In this document: positions 37,733-47,910 of the stretch, piece after piece | Numbering within the stretch: position 1 is the first letter of the stretch | Layout of the letters: every line of letters begins with the position of its first letter | Assembly: GCA_020639115.1 (NCBI GenBank) | Contig: JACKHG010000014.1 | Span: 62,001 to 126,000 of the forward strand | Direction of reading: 5' to 3' | DNA: 64,000 nucleotides | Origin: Phycisphaerales bacterium | GTDB lineage: Bacteria > Planctomycetota > Phycisphaerae > UBA1845 | The notes under the pieces: generated by a model | The model's input: the letters and a program-made list of their open reading frames with translations, nothing else | The model's database searches: none | What the model was told of the DNA's origin: nothing | Program-made: the position numbers and the translations under genes

Positions 37733-38001
37733 CGGCGAGGGATTGAGGGATTGAGGGATTAAGGGATTGAGGTCGTAGGGCGTGCCATGCACGCCTCCCT
37801 CGGCTGCCTTGACGCGCACGACTGCGATCGTACTCCGTGTTTCGGCGGGCACGGCCCGCCCTACATTGCTCGGGTTTTCAGAATACGGAGTGTCCCTGAC
37901 GGCGAATCGTAGGGCGTGCCATGCACGCCTCCCTCGGCTGCCTTGACGCGCACGACTGCGATCGTACTCCGTGTTTCGGCGGGCACGGCCCGCCCTACAT
38001 T
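37712..38001. repeat. tandem duplication with octamer insertion
   Basis: The 27 bases 37712-37738 recur at 37879-37905, and the roughly 95 bases from 37773 recur from 37907. The first copy contains an extra 33-base run of AGGGATTG octamers (about 37739-37771) that the second lacks. Inside each copy are a GTAGGGCGTGCCATGCACGC-type word and a GGCGGGCACGGCCCGCC palindrome. A third partial GCGGGCAC-GCCCGCC relative follows at about 38040. Confidence 0.85.
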
Positions 38002-38159
38002 GCCTTGCGGCGCGCGACTGCGATCGTGCACCATGTTGCGGCGGGCACAGCCCGCCCTGCTGCGATCTACCGCCGCGTTTCGTTCGTAAGGAACGACGCG
38101 GCGGTTTTTTTGCGGTTACAGGCGAGCGGACTCTGCTCTGGAGCGTCTCCAGTCCACCT

Positions 38160-38235
38160 GTAGCGACAAAGTGCGCGGGGCCGTGCTCGAAGAATATCGG
38201 GGCCCACCCGCTACCCTTAAATAGAGCTTGCTCTA
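38160..38235 (+). promoter_or_regulatory. conserved palindromic module, copy 3 of 3
   Basis: GTAGCG (38160-38165) and CGCTAC (38209-38214) bracket 43 bases; TAGAGC-TT-GCTCTA follows (38222-38235). The final A is the first base of the next gene's ATG. The upstream sequence aligns with copy 2 back to AGTCCACCTG. Confidence 0.6.
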
Positions 38236-39578
38236 TGCTGGCGGCCATGGAGCACCTCGTGCTCATTCTGGTGCTGGGGGCGTTGCGACCGCGTGCGTGC
38301 GCGCAGATGGCGCAGCACGCACCCGGGCTGGCGGTCTGGGGCGCGCACATCCTCGGGCTGATGATCGGCGCGGGAATACTGGTCGTCGGGATGCAGTCCA
38401 CCGACGCGATCATCTCGGCGGTCACCGGCCAGATGCGGTACCGCACGCCGTTCCAGCCACTGGGGTGGGAGGACAACGCGACATTCTTCGGCATCGCGGT
38501 GGCGGTCGGCGTGGCCGCAACCTTTCTGGCGGGGCTGATCGCCGCGCCCTTCGCCTGGCGCGACGAGCCGGTCCGGACGACGTGGCAGCACACGCTGCGC
38601 ATGGTGCGGCTGTTCACGCCCGCGTGGATGACGCCGGCGGCAGCCGCCCCGGTCATGTTCGCGCTCTTCGCCGAATGGCCCACCGTCGGCATGGGGCCCG
38701 GCCCCGTCCAGTTGACGCTGCTCATCGCCGTGCCGGGCCTCCTGGTGTGGTGTCTGTACATCGCAGCCGCCGCGGTGAGCGCCCGCGAACCCGTGCACCC
38801 CGACGAGTGGGAGCCATGCTGCGAGACCTGCGGCTACCTGCTGCACCACGTACCCGCGTCGCACATCTGCCCCGAGTGCGGCGAGAAGATCGACTCCGCG
38901 CTCGATCCGCAGCACCGCAACTATCCGCCCGCGAATGACGCTGCGCTCGCGCACGGCGCTCCGCCGACCAGCCCCGACGAACCCCGGCCCTTTCCGCCGG
39001 CGGACGCGTGGACGCGCCCGCGGGAATTCTTCACCCGCGTGCGCATGGAAACACCCGCCTTCCCGCTGCTGCGCCGTGCAGCCCTCGCGCACGTGGCAGC
39101 CGCCGCCGTGGCGTTCTTCGTGATCATTGTCGGGTTCTCGGTGGTCAGCGGCGACCCCATGCCAGCCGACGTGGGGCTGGCCTTCGCGTGCGTAGCCTTC
39201 ACCTTCGGCATCGGCGTCACCGGGCTCTGGTGCGCCGGGGCGGGCATCATCGGCCTGATCGCCAGCATCCGCGTCAGCCGCAACCTGCTCCGCGCCGCCT
39301 TCATCGTGGCGAGCTACACGAGCATGTTCTTCGTGCTCTGGTTCGCGGTGAGTGCGGCCGGGCTGGTGATCATCTTCGCGCTGGGCAATGCCGGCCTGCT
39401 CCGCTCACCGTTCTGGCCGATGATGCTGTGGCTGACGGGCAACGCCGTCATGGCCGCGTTCTACTCCACCAGCGTCTGGCGCCGCATGCGCTACGTCTGC
39501 TACGGAAACTGGCGCTTCGCCGAGGCAGCACGCGTGGACGACACGGCGATCGCAAATGCAGAAGCATCCGTCGGGTGA
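38235..39578 (+). CDS. multi-pass membrane protein with internal zinc ribbon
   Basis: 447 residues from ATG 38235 (ATG 38247 is an alternative). Helices lie at about 5-20, 30-58, 88-112, 138-158, 168-190, then four more after residue 280. Between the halves sits C-x-x-C-G-Y-L-L ... C-P-E-C-G, then a Pro-rich loop, so the ribbon lies in the central cytoplasmic loop. Similar layout to the protein at 52105-53202. Function unknown; it is controlled, if at all, by the palindromic module that touches its start codon. Confidence 0.75.
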   Translation: MLAAMEHLVLILVLGALRPRACAQMAQHAPGLAVWGAHILGLMIGAGILVVGMQSTDAIISAVTGQMRYRTPFQPLGWEDNATFFGIAVAVGVAATFLAGLIAAPFAWRDEPVRTTWQHTLRMVRLFTPAWMTPAAAAPVMFALFAEWPTVGMGPGPVQLTLLIAVPGLLVWCLYIAAAAVSAREPVHPDEWEPCCETCGYLLHHVPASHICPECGEKIDSALDPQHRNYPPANDAALAHGAPPTSPDEPRPFPPADAWTRPREFFTRVRMETPAFPLLRRAALAHVAAAAVAFFVIIVGFSVVSGDPMPADVGLAFACVAFTFGIGVTGLWCAGAGIIGLIASIRVSRNLLRAAFIVASYTSMFFVLWFAVSAAGLVIIFALGNAGLLRSPFWPMMLWLTGNAVMAAFYSTSVWRRMRYVCYGNWRFAEAARVDDTAIANAEASVG

Positions 39579-39649
39579 GACGACTTGCAGCCGGCCGTCG
39601 ACGGCGCGGGGATCTGCAGCACGCCGAATGCCCATGACGCCTTGGCGGC

Positions 39650-39826
39650 AGGGCGTGCCGTGCACGCCTCCTTCGTCGGCGCGAAACCGGCGGTCGGGTA
39701 ACGCAGCCAATTTGCGGCGGGCACGGCCCGCCCTACGACGATCCACCACCCAAGCGCAGCAGCACACCAGTCCTCGCCCCCTCATTCATCATTCATCATT
39801 CCGCATTCATCATTCCCGCCACCCCT
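39650..39826. repeat. intergenic repeats incl. dispersed ATTCATC heptamer block
   Basis: A GGGCGTGCCGTGCACGC word lies at about 39650-39668 and a GGCGGGCACGGCCCGCC palindrome at about 39716-39735. A 33-base heptamer block at 39783-39815 is identical to 62386-62418 and similar to 53843-53880. The block abuts the stop codon of the MBL-fold gene. Confidence 0.85.
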
Positions 39827-40708
39827 CTACTCGAACAGCACGTACCGCTTGTGCGGCTCGGCGAACCCGGCAAACTCCTCGCCGACCACGCCGTACTGGC
39901 CGTTATCCCAATCGTCGCCGTAGTGATAGAGCCAGGTCTTGCGCTTGACGTCCGGCGGGATCGTGCGGAGCTGGGAAAGCAGCGTGTGGACCGGGTTCAC
40001 CTGCTCGGTGAGCTGCACCTCGTGGAACGCGACGCGCGCCGCGTCGAGCATGCGCGAGTACACCGGGTAATCGAAGCGCGTGTCGCCGGAGTAGAACGCG
40101 GTCTCGCCGCTGCGCGTGTCGGTGATGTGCACGCCGAAACTCGCCCAATCGTACTTGTTGCGGATGAACAGGTGATCGGTGGCGAACATCTCGAACTCGT
40201 AGCGCTTGAGCATCTGGAAGCGCGCGTGCTCCGGGTCGGACTCGCGCAGCGCCAGGATGAAAAAATAGTCCTGCAGCAGCGCGTAGCGGCCGGGCATCAC
40301 GCTCAGCCCGCCCTTGAGCGAGTGGTCCCAGAGGTTGACGAGGATGCTGGTCGGCGCAATGAGCTGCGGCTTGAAGTGCTTGCCCGTGTCGGGGTCGTTG
40401 AAGACGAACATGTTGGCGAGGGCGAGTTCCTCGAGCCCGCCGATGTGGTCGGCGTGCGTGTGCGTCAGCAGCACGCGGCGGATCGCCGGGTAGTTGATGC
40501 CCCCGTTCGCGTCGAGATAGGTAAAACCAGGTTGCTTGCGCAGCTCGTAGAGCGCGGCTGGCCCGGTCGCGCCGAAATCGATGAGCAGGGTGTCATCGGG
40601 CTGGTCTTGGCGGTCCGGCCCCTGCGCCCAGGCTTCGATGAGGGCGTTGGATTGGAAGTTACGCTTGGCGAATGCCCCGCCCACCCCGAGGAACGTTAGG
40701 GTCAGCAT
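39827..40708 (-). CDS. MBL-fold metallo-hydrolase
   Basis: 293 residues with GGGAGG 8 bases before the ATG. It has the metallo-beta-lactamase fold: Asp in L-I-D-F-G-A-T-G, the dinuclear site H-T-H-A-D-H-I-G-G, a downstream F-Y-S-G-D-T-R-F-D with its bridging Asp, and a terminal W-L-Y-H-Y-G-D-D with the last His. Relatives include RNase Z-like and phosphonate/cyclic-nucleotide hydrolases; I cannot choose. It is transcribed alone, divergent from the LuxR gene. Confidence 0.88.
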   Translation of the reverse strand: MLTLTFLGVGGAFAKRNFQSNALIEAWAQGPDRQDQPDDTLLIDFGATGPAALYELRKQPGFTYLDANGGINYPAIRRVLLTHTHADHIGGLEELALANMFVFNDPDTGKHFKPQLIAPTSILVNLWDHSLKGGLSVMPGRYALLQDYFFILALRESDPEHARFQMLKRYEFEMFATDHLFIRNKYDWASFGVHITDTRSGETAFYSGDTRFDYPVYSRMLDAARVAFHEVQLTEQVNPVHTLLSQLRTIPPDVKRKTWLYHYGDDWDNGQYGVVGEEFAGFAEPHKRYVLFE

Positions 40709-41123
40709 GTGTGGTCCTCCCGCGCTCCCTGCGGGAGCACCTCAGCGAGATCATGATAGAAACCGCCTCTGGGTGACCGGCATCCACCCAGCCCGGGGGA
40801 CGAGGCGACGCCGATGCAACCGCAGTCTAGCCCGATCCCCCCACCCGAGCCACCGCTGTTTTCGGCGGATATGGCGTCCCGCACCGTTCAATCAGGCAAG
40901 ACAGTCAGCCCGGGCAAACCTCGTGCACCCCAGTACAGCCGTGCTGACCTACCCACCTGCCAACCGCGCCACGACCGATTTAACGACCAAAATAGGGAAG
41001 ACACCCGATAGACCGGATCCCCCCGTTCCGCGGATAAGAAAGACAGAGGATTTCACCGTCACTTGAGTCGTGCTGGACACGAGCGACGGAGACTGCGCTG
41101 CCCGACGGGTGGATGGGACTTTC
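40709..41123. other. intergenic region upstream of LuxR-type regulator
   Basis: 415 bases with no supported gene. It should hold divergent promoters for the MBL-fold gene and the regulator. A small GCTCCC/GGGAGC hairpin lies near 40723-40737. No other structure stands out. Confidence 0.5.
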
Positions 41124-41771
41124 ATGATCCGCGTGCTGGTTATCGAGTACCACTCACTCGCCCGCGACGGCCTCGTACTGCTCATCAACAACGACCGCGC
41201 CCTGCGCGTGAGCCACGCCTGCGCGACGATCGAGCAGGCCCTGGCCAGCCCAGCCGCCACCCGCTCGGACGCGGCTCTGCTCGACGTGGACGATCCCACG
41301 ATCGAACTCGACGTCGCGGTCGAAAAACTCCGCACGCGCATGCCCCGGCTGCGCATCGTCGTGCTCGCCAGCCAGTGGACCGACGAGGCCATCGCCCTCG
41401 CCCTCGCGGCGGACGTCAACGGCTACGTCCTCAAGGAGGAGAACTTCTCCGCCGTGAGCGGCGCCCTGCGCCGCGTCTGCGACGGCGAGTACAGCTACTC
41501 GCGCCGCGTCCGCACACGCATCGTGAAATCCGACGACGGCGCCGACTCAGCCACCGTCCGCAAGACCCGCGCCGAGCTGCTCACCCAGCGCGAGCGGCAA
41601 CTGCTCCGCCTCATCGCCAGCGGCCAGACGCTGCGCAACGCGTGCGCCTCGCTGGGCATCAGCTACAAGACCGCCGACAAGCACAAGGTCAACCTGATGA
41701 AGAAGCTCGACATCCACGACCGCGTGGAACTCGCCCGCTACGCCATCCGCGAAGGCATCATCAACGCATAA
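41124..41771 (+). CDS. LuxR-family response regulator with atypical receiver
   Basis: 215 residues from ATG 41124 (GGATGGG about 7 bases upstream). The receiver domain (1-120) starts V-L-V-I-E-Y-H-S, where the usual acidic pair D-D is replaced by E-Y; the phospho-acceptor Asp is still present in L-L-D. The conserved Lys is in V-L-K-E-E-N. A LuxR/GerE helix-turn-helix (about 150-210) has L-T-Q-R-E-R-Q-L-L-R-L-I-A-S-G and K-T-A-D-K-H-K-V-N-L-M-K-K-L. No histidine kinase is adjacent, so it is an orphan regulator whose phosphorylation is doubtful. Confidence 0.88.
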   Translation: MIRVLVIEYHSLARDGLVLLINNDRALRVSHACATIEQALASPAATRSDAALLDVDDPTIELDVAVEKLRTRMPRLRIVVLASQWTDEAIALALAADVNGYVLKEENFSAVSGALRRVCDGEYSYSRRVRTRIVKSDDGADSATVRKTRAELLTQRERQLLRLIASGQTLRNACASLGISYKTADKHKVNLMKKLDIHDRVELARYAIREGIINA

Positions 41772-41775
41772 AAAC

Positions 41776-41958
41776 AGAGCCGCGCCCGTAAGGAAGGGAG
41801 AGCAAACCGCGCCCGTAGGCGGAAACAGAGCCGCGCCCGTAAGGAAGCGGAAAGAGCCGCGCCCGTAAGGAAGCGGAATCAGAGCCGCGCCCGTAAGGAA
41901 GCGGAAAGAGCCGCGCCCGTAAGGAAGCGGAAAGAGCCGCGCCCGTAAGGAAGCGGAA
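41776..41958. repeat. array of AGAGCCGCGCCCGTAAGG-type units
   Basis: About seven copies of a roughly 25-base unit (AGAGCCGCGCCCGTAAGGAA then GCGGA), spaced 25-29 bases with no unique spacers. The second copy is truncated. A single copy lies at 32711-32734. Confidence 0.88.
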
Positions 41959-42000
41959 GTACCGTCCCGACGAATGTCGGGACGAGGATGTGATACGTAC

Positions 42001-42405
42001 TCAGGAACCCGCCGCCAGCTTCAGCTTCGTCGCCGCCCGGGTCATTTCATGCTGCCGCGCCGCCTGCTCCTCCGGCGTCTTCGCGTGCCGGCTCCGGGCC
42101 GCAGCCTCTGCCGCCCGCTCCGCCTCCACGTCGACGTCCTTCGCGAACGCCGCCTGCTCGGTCAGAACGGTCAGCTTGTTGTCGAGCATCTCGGCGAAAC
42201 CCGCGTCAACGAAGATCCGCTGCGCGCCCTGCGGCGTGTCCAGGCGCAAAATGCCCACGCCCAACCGGCACAGCAGCGGCGCCCGGTCGTGCATGATACC
42301 CACCTCGCCGTCAAACGCGGGCACGGCTGCAAACGTCGCAGCCGTCTCCAGCACGCGCCGCTCGGGCGTCAGAACCGTACATGTGAAGGTCTTGTCTGCC
42401 ACCAT
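42001..42405 (-). CDS. atpC: ATP synthase epsilon subunit
   Basis: 134 residues from ATG 42405 (a TTG 21 bases upstream is possible). The N-terminal beta sandwich has the usual F-T-C-T-V-L-T-P-E-R-R-V-L and P-A-F-D-G-E-V-G-I-M-H-D-R-A-P-L. The C-terminal part is helical and charged. It is the central-stalk regulatory subunit and the last gene of the atp operon. It is separated from atpD by an ATTCATC-type repeat (42461-42486). Confidence 0.92.
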   Translation of the reverse strand: MVADKTFTCTVLTPERRVLETAATFAAVPAFDGEVGIMHDRAPLLCRLGVGILRLDTPQGAQRIFVDAGFAEMLDNKLTVLTEQAAFAKDVDVEAERAAEAAARSRHAKTPEEQAARQHEMTRAATKLKLAAGS

Positions 42406-42460
42406 CAGCCCATCCGCCGAGTTCAACCCTGAACGGCCCGCCCATCCGGCGCAGCCAATT

Positions 42461-42486
42461 CATCATTCATCGTTCAGCATTCAGCG
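42461..42486. repeat. solo ATTCATC/ATTCAGC repeat between atpD and atpC
   Basis: CATCATTCATCGTTCAGCAT and the following TCAGCG resemble the outer flank (CATTCGTCATTCAGCATTCG, 44461-44480) of the element inserted between atpG and atpD. Confidence 0.75.
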
Positions 42487-42487
42487 T

Positions 42488-43945
42488 CTAACCCTGCGCC
42501 TTGAGCCGCTCCGCCTTGGCGGCTGCCTCCTCGATCGCGCCCACGTACATGAAGGCCTGCTCGGGCAAGTGGTCCCACTTGCCGCCGCAGATTTCCTCGA
42601 AGCTGCGGATGGTGTCCTCGAGCGACGTGTAGTTGCCCGAAAACCCGGTAAAAACTTCCGCCACGTAGAACGGCTGGGAGAGGAAACGCTCGATCTTGCG
42701 CGCCCGGGCGACGACCAGCTTGTCCTCTTCGCTGAGTTCGTCGACGCCGAGAATCGCGATGATGTCCTGCAGGCTCTTGTAGCGCTGCAGGATCTGCTGC
42801 ACCTCGCGGGCGACGGCGTAGTGCCGCTCGCCGACGTAGTTCGGGTCGACGATGCGCGAGAACGACGCGAGCGGATCCACCGCCGGGTAGATGCCCTTTT
42901 CCGCGATGCTGCGCTCGAGGTTCACCGTGCTGTCGAGGTGGGTGAACGCGGTCGCCGGCGCGGGGTCGGTGTAGTCGTCCGCGGGCACGTAGATCGCCTG
43001 GATGCTGGTCACCGCCCCCTTGCTCGTCGAGGTGATGCGCTCCTGGAGTTCACCCATTTCGGTGCCGAGCGTGGGCTGATAACCCACCGCCGAGGGCATA
43101 CGGCCGAGCAGCGCGGACACTTCCGAGCCCGCCTGGGAAAAGCGGAAGATGTTATCGACGAAGAGCAGCGTGTCGGCGCCGGTCTGGTCGCGGAAGTGCT
43201 CCGCCATGGTCAGGGCGGAGAGGGCCACGCGAAGACGCGCGCCCGGCGGCTCGTTCATCTGGCCAAAGACCATCACGGTCTGGTCGAGCACGCTCTTGCC
43301 GGTGTCGCCGATCTTGGCTTCCTGCATTTCGAGCCAGAGGTCGTTGCCCTCGCGGGTGCGTTCGCCCACCCCCGCAAAGCAGGAGTAGCCGCTGTGGAAC
43401 CGCGCGAGCCGCGCGATCAGCTCCTGGATAATCACGGTTTTGCCCACGCCGGCACCGCCGAACAGGCCGGCCTTGCCGCCGCGCACCAGCGGACAGAGCA
43501 GGTCGATCACCTTGATGCCCGTCTCGAACAGCTCGGTCTTCGGGGTGAGCTGGTCGAACGCCGGCGGCTCGTGGTGGATGGGCTTGCGCTCCTTGGCGCT
43601 CACCGGTCCGCGGCCGTCGATCGGCTCGCCCACCAGGTTGAACACGCGTCCGAGCGTCGCGTCGCCGACCGGCACCGAGACCGGCGACCCGGTGTCGGTG
43701 ATGGCGGAACCGCGGGCGAGGCCGTCGGTCGAGCCGAGGGCGACCGCGCGGACGCGTCCGCCGCCCAGGTGCTGCGCAACCTCGCACCACAGCGTCTGCT
43801 TCTCGGTGCGGCCCAGCACGGTGGTCTCCACCTCCGTGTGCAGCGCGTTGTAGATCCCCGGCAGAGCGTCCTCGGGAAACTCCGCATCGAGCGTGGAGCC
43901 AATCACCTGCGTGACCTTGCCGACCGTGTTCTTCGTCGTAACCAT
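42488..43945 (-). CDS. atpD: ATP synthase beta subunit
   Basis: 485 residues from ATG 43945. It is the catalytic subunit of F1. Walker A is G-G-A-G-V-G-K-T; F-A-G-V-G-E-R-T-R-E-G carries the catalytic Glu; L-L-F-V-D-N-I-F-R-F is Walker B; A-L-L-G-R-M-P-S-A-V-G-Y-Q-P-T-L is conserved. Length is normal. The first 24 bases upstream are followed by the inserted element 43970-44471. Confidence 0.97.
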   Translation of the reverse strand: MVTTKNTVGKVTQVIGSTLDAEFPEDALPGIYNALHTEVETTVLGRTEKQTLWCEVAQHLGGGRVRAVALGSTDGLARGSAITDTGSPVSVPVGDATLGRVFNLVGEPIDGRGPVSAKERKPIHHEPPAFDQLTPKTELFETGIKVIDLLCPLVRGGKAGLFGGAGVGKTVIIQELIARLARFHSGYSCFAGVGERTREGNDLWLEMQEAKIGDTGKSVLDQTVMVFGQMNEPPGARLRVALSALTMAEHFRDQTGADTLLFVDNIFRFSQAGSEVSALLGRMPSAVGYQPTLGTEMGELQERITSTSKGAVTSIQAIYVPADDYTDPAPATAFTHLDSTVNLERSIAEKGIYPAVDPLASFSRIVDPNYVGERHYAVAREVQQILQRYKSLQDIIAILGVDELSEEDKLVVARARKIERFLSQPFYVAEVFTGFSGNYTSLEDTIRSFEEICGGKWDHLPEQAFMYVGAIEEAAAKAERLKAQG

Positions 43946-43969
43946 AAGTCTCAATCCGAGTTAATGAGT

Positions 43970-44471
43970 AATGACGAATGACGAATGACGAATTCGGCAA
44001 CGGCCGTTGCGTCGGTTCAGTTCGCCATCAACCTTCCCTGCCGTCGTCTCCGCCTTTCGAACGCTTCACGATCGCGGTGAAAATCCGCACGACTTCGTCC
44101 GTCTCGCCGATGATCGCCCGCATCCGCGTGCGTGGCATCAAGCCGCTCTCCGCAGCCAGCCGCATCCAGTACAGCGTCTCCCGGGCCTCCCCGCGGGCAA
44201 CCGTCATCTTGTGGATGAACTCGCGCTTCGACCGCGAGCCCTGTGCCTCTTCCACGTTGGCGCCGATGCTTGATCCCGAGCGCATCACCTGTCGGGCAAA
44301 CACGTCGCCGGCAATCGTCCGCGGCGTGGAATTCACCAACTTCACGACACGAATCGCCAGCCGGAACGTCCGCTCCACAATGTCCAGAACCTGCGGCGTC
44401 TTCTTCATGGTTGCAATCTCCATGACGTCAACGACCGCGTTATCCGAATTCGTCATTCGTCATTCGTCATT
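43970..44471 (-). mobile_element. 502-bp element with perfect 28-bp terminal inverted repeats
   Basis: Bases 43970-43997 are the exact reverse complement of 44444-44471. Each end holds three tandem ATGACGA heptamers closing on GAATTCGG. The element encloses one gene (four-helix bundle protein), whose ATG lies inside one repeat. It separates atpG from atpD. Look-alike solo ends occur at 39783, 42461, 53843 and 62386. I infer a small, probably non-autonomous insertion; no transposase is present and no target duplication is obvious. Confidence 0.7.
44028..44456 (-). CDS. four-helix bundle protein (S23/IVS type)
   Basis: 142 residues. It matches the family first seen in intervening sequences of 23S rRNA genes: R-T-F-R-L-A-I-R-V-V-K-L-V-N; Q-V-M-R-S-G-S-S-I-G-A-N-V-E-E-A-Q-G-S-R-S-K-R-E-F-I-H-K-M; A-R-G-E-A-R-E-T-L-Y-W-M-R-L. 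It forms a small all-helical pentamer-type bundle with a basic surface; its biochemical role is unknown, and the DGR accessory protein Avd has a related fold. The start codon lies in a terminal inverted repeat. It is an intruder in the atp operon. Confidence 0.88.
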   Translation of the reverse strand: MTNSDNAVVDVMEIATMKKTPQVLDIVERTFRLAIRVVKLVNSTPRTIAGDVFARQVMRSGSSIGANVEEAQGSRSKREFIHKMTVARGEARETLYWMRLAAESGLMPRTRMRAIIGETDEVVRIFTAIVKRSKGGDDGREG

Positions 44472-44485
44472 CAGCATTCGCGCCG

Positions 44486-45373
44486 CTATGAAATAGCGGC
44501 GACGCCGCCGATGATGTCCAGCAGTTCCATCGTGATCGCGGTCTGCCGCGCCCGATTGTACTGCTGCGTGAGAATCCGAATCATGTCGCCGGCGGCGTCC
44601 GTCGCCGCCTTCATCGCCACCATGCGGGCCACCTGCTCGCTGACAGCCGCATCGTTGAAACACTGAAAAAGCCGCATCCGCACCGTCGCCGGCAGCAGCT
44701 CCTCGAGCAGCTCCTTCGGACCCGGCAGGTAGTCGAAGACGATGTCGCGCTGCGGCTCAGCCGCGGCCGCAGCCGCCTCGCCCTCGTCCTCGACGTTGGT
44801 CAGCGGCAAGAGCCGCATCACCGTCGGCCGCTGCACGCCGGCCGAGATGAACCGCATGTAGCACACGTCCACGCTGCGCAGCGCGCCCTTGGCGAACGCC
44901 GTCATCAGCGAGTCGGCAACAGCCGCTACCTGCTCGAAACGCGGCTGATCCCCGATCGCCGAACTCGCCACCGTCAGCGGCTCGTCCATGAAACGCAGGT
45001 AATTGACGCCCTTCTTGCCGTAGGCGTGCAGTTCGACGGACTCGCCGGCCTCGCGGCGCTCGCGGGTCACCGCCATCGCCGTACGCAGGACGTTGGCGTT
45101 GTACCCGCCGCACAGCCCGCGATTGCTGGTGATGATGATCAGCGCCGACTTGTTCACGTCCGGCGTCTCGAGCAGCGGCTGGCGTACGTCCTGCACCGCC
45201 CGGGAGGCCGCCGTAACCATGTCGGCGAGCTTGCGCGCATACGGCTTCGTCGCCGTCGCCCGGTTGAGCGCCTTCTGAAAACGCGCCGTCGAAATCAACT
45301 GCATCGTCCGCGTGATCTTGCGGATGTTGCGCACCGACCTGCGTCGTCGGACCAGTTGCCTGCGGTTGGCCAT
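44486..45373 (-). CDS. atpG: ATP synthase gamma subunit
   Basis: 295 residues. It is the rotating central shaft. The N-terminal helix (R-R-R-S-V-R-N-I-R-K-I-T-R-T-M-Q-L-I-S-T-A) and C-terminal helix (R-M-V-A-M-K-A-A-T-D-A-A-G-D-M) are conserved, as is I-I-T-S-N-R-G-L-C-G-G-Y-N. There is a small acidic/Ala-rich insertion near residue 200. It is followed by the four-helix-bundle element. Confidence 0.95.
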   Translation of the reverse strand: MANRRQLVRRRRSVRNIRKITRTMQLISTARFQKALNRATATKPYARKLADMVTAASRAVQDVRQPLLETPDVNKSALIIITSNRGLCGGYNANVLRTAMAVTRERREAGESVELHAYGKKGVNYLRFMDEPLTVASSAIGDQPRFEQVAAVADSLMTAFAKGALRSVDVCYMRFISAGVQRPTVMRLLPLTNVEDEGEAAAAAAEPQRDIVFDYLPGPKELLEELLPATVRMRLFQCFNDAAVSEQVARMVAMKAATDAAGDMIRILTQQYNRARQTAITMELLDIIGGVAAIS

Positions 45374-45445
45374 GCTTGTCCTGCCCGCTGCCCCGTTCGT
45401 GTTTCACTGCGCTTGTGCAGTGCTTGTCCAGTTACCGCAACGTAG

Positions 45446-45489
45446 GTCACGCTATTGCGTGACACCACACCACTGCTCGAGAGCAGTGG
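45446..45489. repeat. two palindromes between atpA and atpG
   Basis: GTCACGC-TATT-GCGTGAC (45446-45463) and CCACTGCTC-GA-GAGCAGTGG (45470-45489). The first recurs exactly at 63537-63554; the second is related to the units at 47911-48024. Confidence 0.85.
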
Positions 45490-45504
45490 CACACCTGTCC
45501 GGCA

Positions 45505-47226
<1,722 letters not shown>

Positions 47227-47251
47227 TGCCTTTTGTCACCCCTAGATCGCG

Positions 47252-47857
47252 TCAACCGCCGTTCGACTCGACAAACGCCTTGCCCGCATGAATCTCGTGT
47301 ACCGCGCGCTCGTGCAGCACGTTCCCGAGGCGCTGCAGGTGCCGCGCCACGCTCGCGTCCAGCTTCTCGTCGCCGATCCGCACGACCAGCCCGCCGAGAA
47401 TCGCCGGATCGACCGTCTCCACCAGCCGCGCCGTCTTGCCCGCGACCTTCGTCGCCGTCTCCGCGAGGCGCTGCCGAAGCGCGTCGGTCAGCGGAACCGC
47501 GCTGGTCACCAGCACGTCCACCTCGTTGTTCACCTCTTCCACCGCGAGGCGATACTGCTCGAAGATCAGCGGAATCAGCTCCGTCCGCCCCTTGCGGTTG
47601 ATCACCTGCAGCGTGCTGAGCAGCAGGTCGTTCATCCGCCCGCGAAAGTGCTTCTCCAGCACCAGCGCCCGGCGATCCGCATCCACCGACTGGCTCGTCA
47701 TGAACTCCGCGAACGCCGCGTCGGTCTCCATCAGCTTCGCAAACGCGCGAAACTCCTCCTGCACCGCGCCGGTCGTGCCCGCCGCCTGCGTGAGGTCGAG
47801 CAACGTCTTCGCGTAGCTGTCCGCGATCGCCTGACTGCCGTGATCGTACGTCGCCAT
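47252..47857 (-). CDS. atpH: ATP synthase delta subunit
   Basis: 201 residues from ATG 47857. The OSCP-like peripheral-stalk subunit links F1 to b. It is all helical at first (I-A-D-S-Y-A-K-T-L-L-D-L), with the typical central L-L-S-T-L-Q-V-I-N-R-K-G-R and C-terminal D-P-A-I-L-G-G-L-V-V-R-I-G-D-E-K-L-D-A-S-V segment. It lies 25 bases upstream of atpA. Confidence 0.93.
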   Translation of the reverse strand: MATYDHGSQAIADSYAKTLLDLTQAAGTTGAVQEEFRAFAKLMETDAAFAEFMTSQSVDADRRALVLEKHFRGRMNDLLLSTLQVINRKGRTELIPLIFEQYRLAVEEVNNEVDVLVTSAVPLTDALRQRLAETATKVAGKTARLVETVDPAILGGLVVRIGDEKLDASVARHLQRLGNVLHERAVHEIHAGKAFVESNGG

Positions 47858-47910
47858 AAGTCCGTTTCGCTCAGCGGCCAAGCCGCGTCCCGTGTGCCCC
47901 TGCGCTACTG

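Noticed and set aside
41776..41958. CRISPR-like array
   Set aside because: Units follow each other without unique spacers and no cas gene is present.
43978..44496. 172-codon plus-strand frame across the inserted element
   Set aside because: It is antisense to the four-helix-bundle gene, whose family match is clear.
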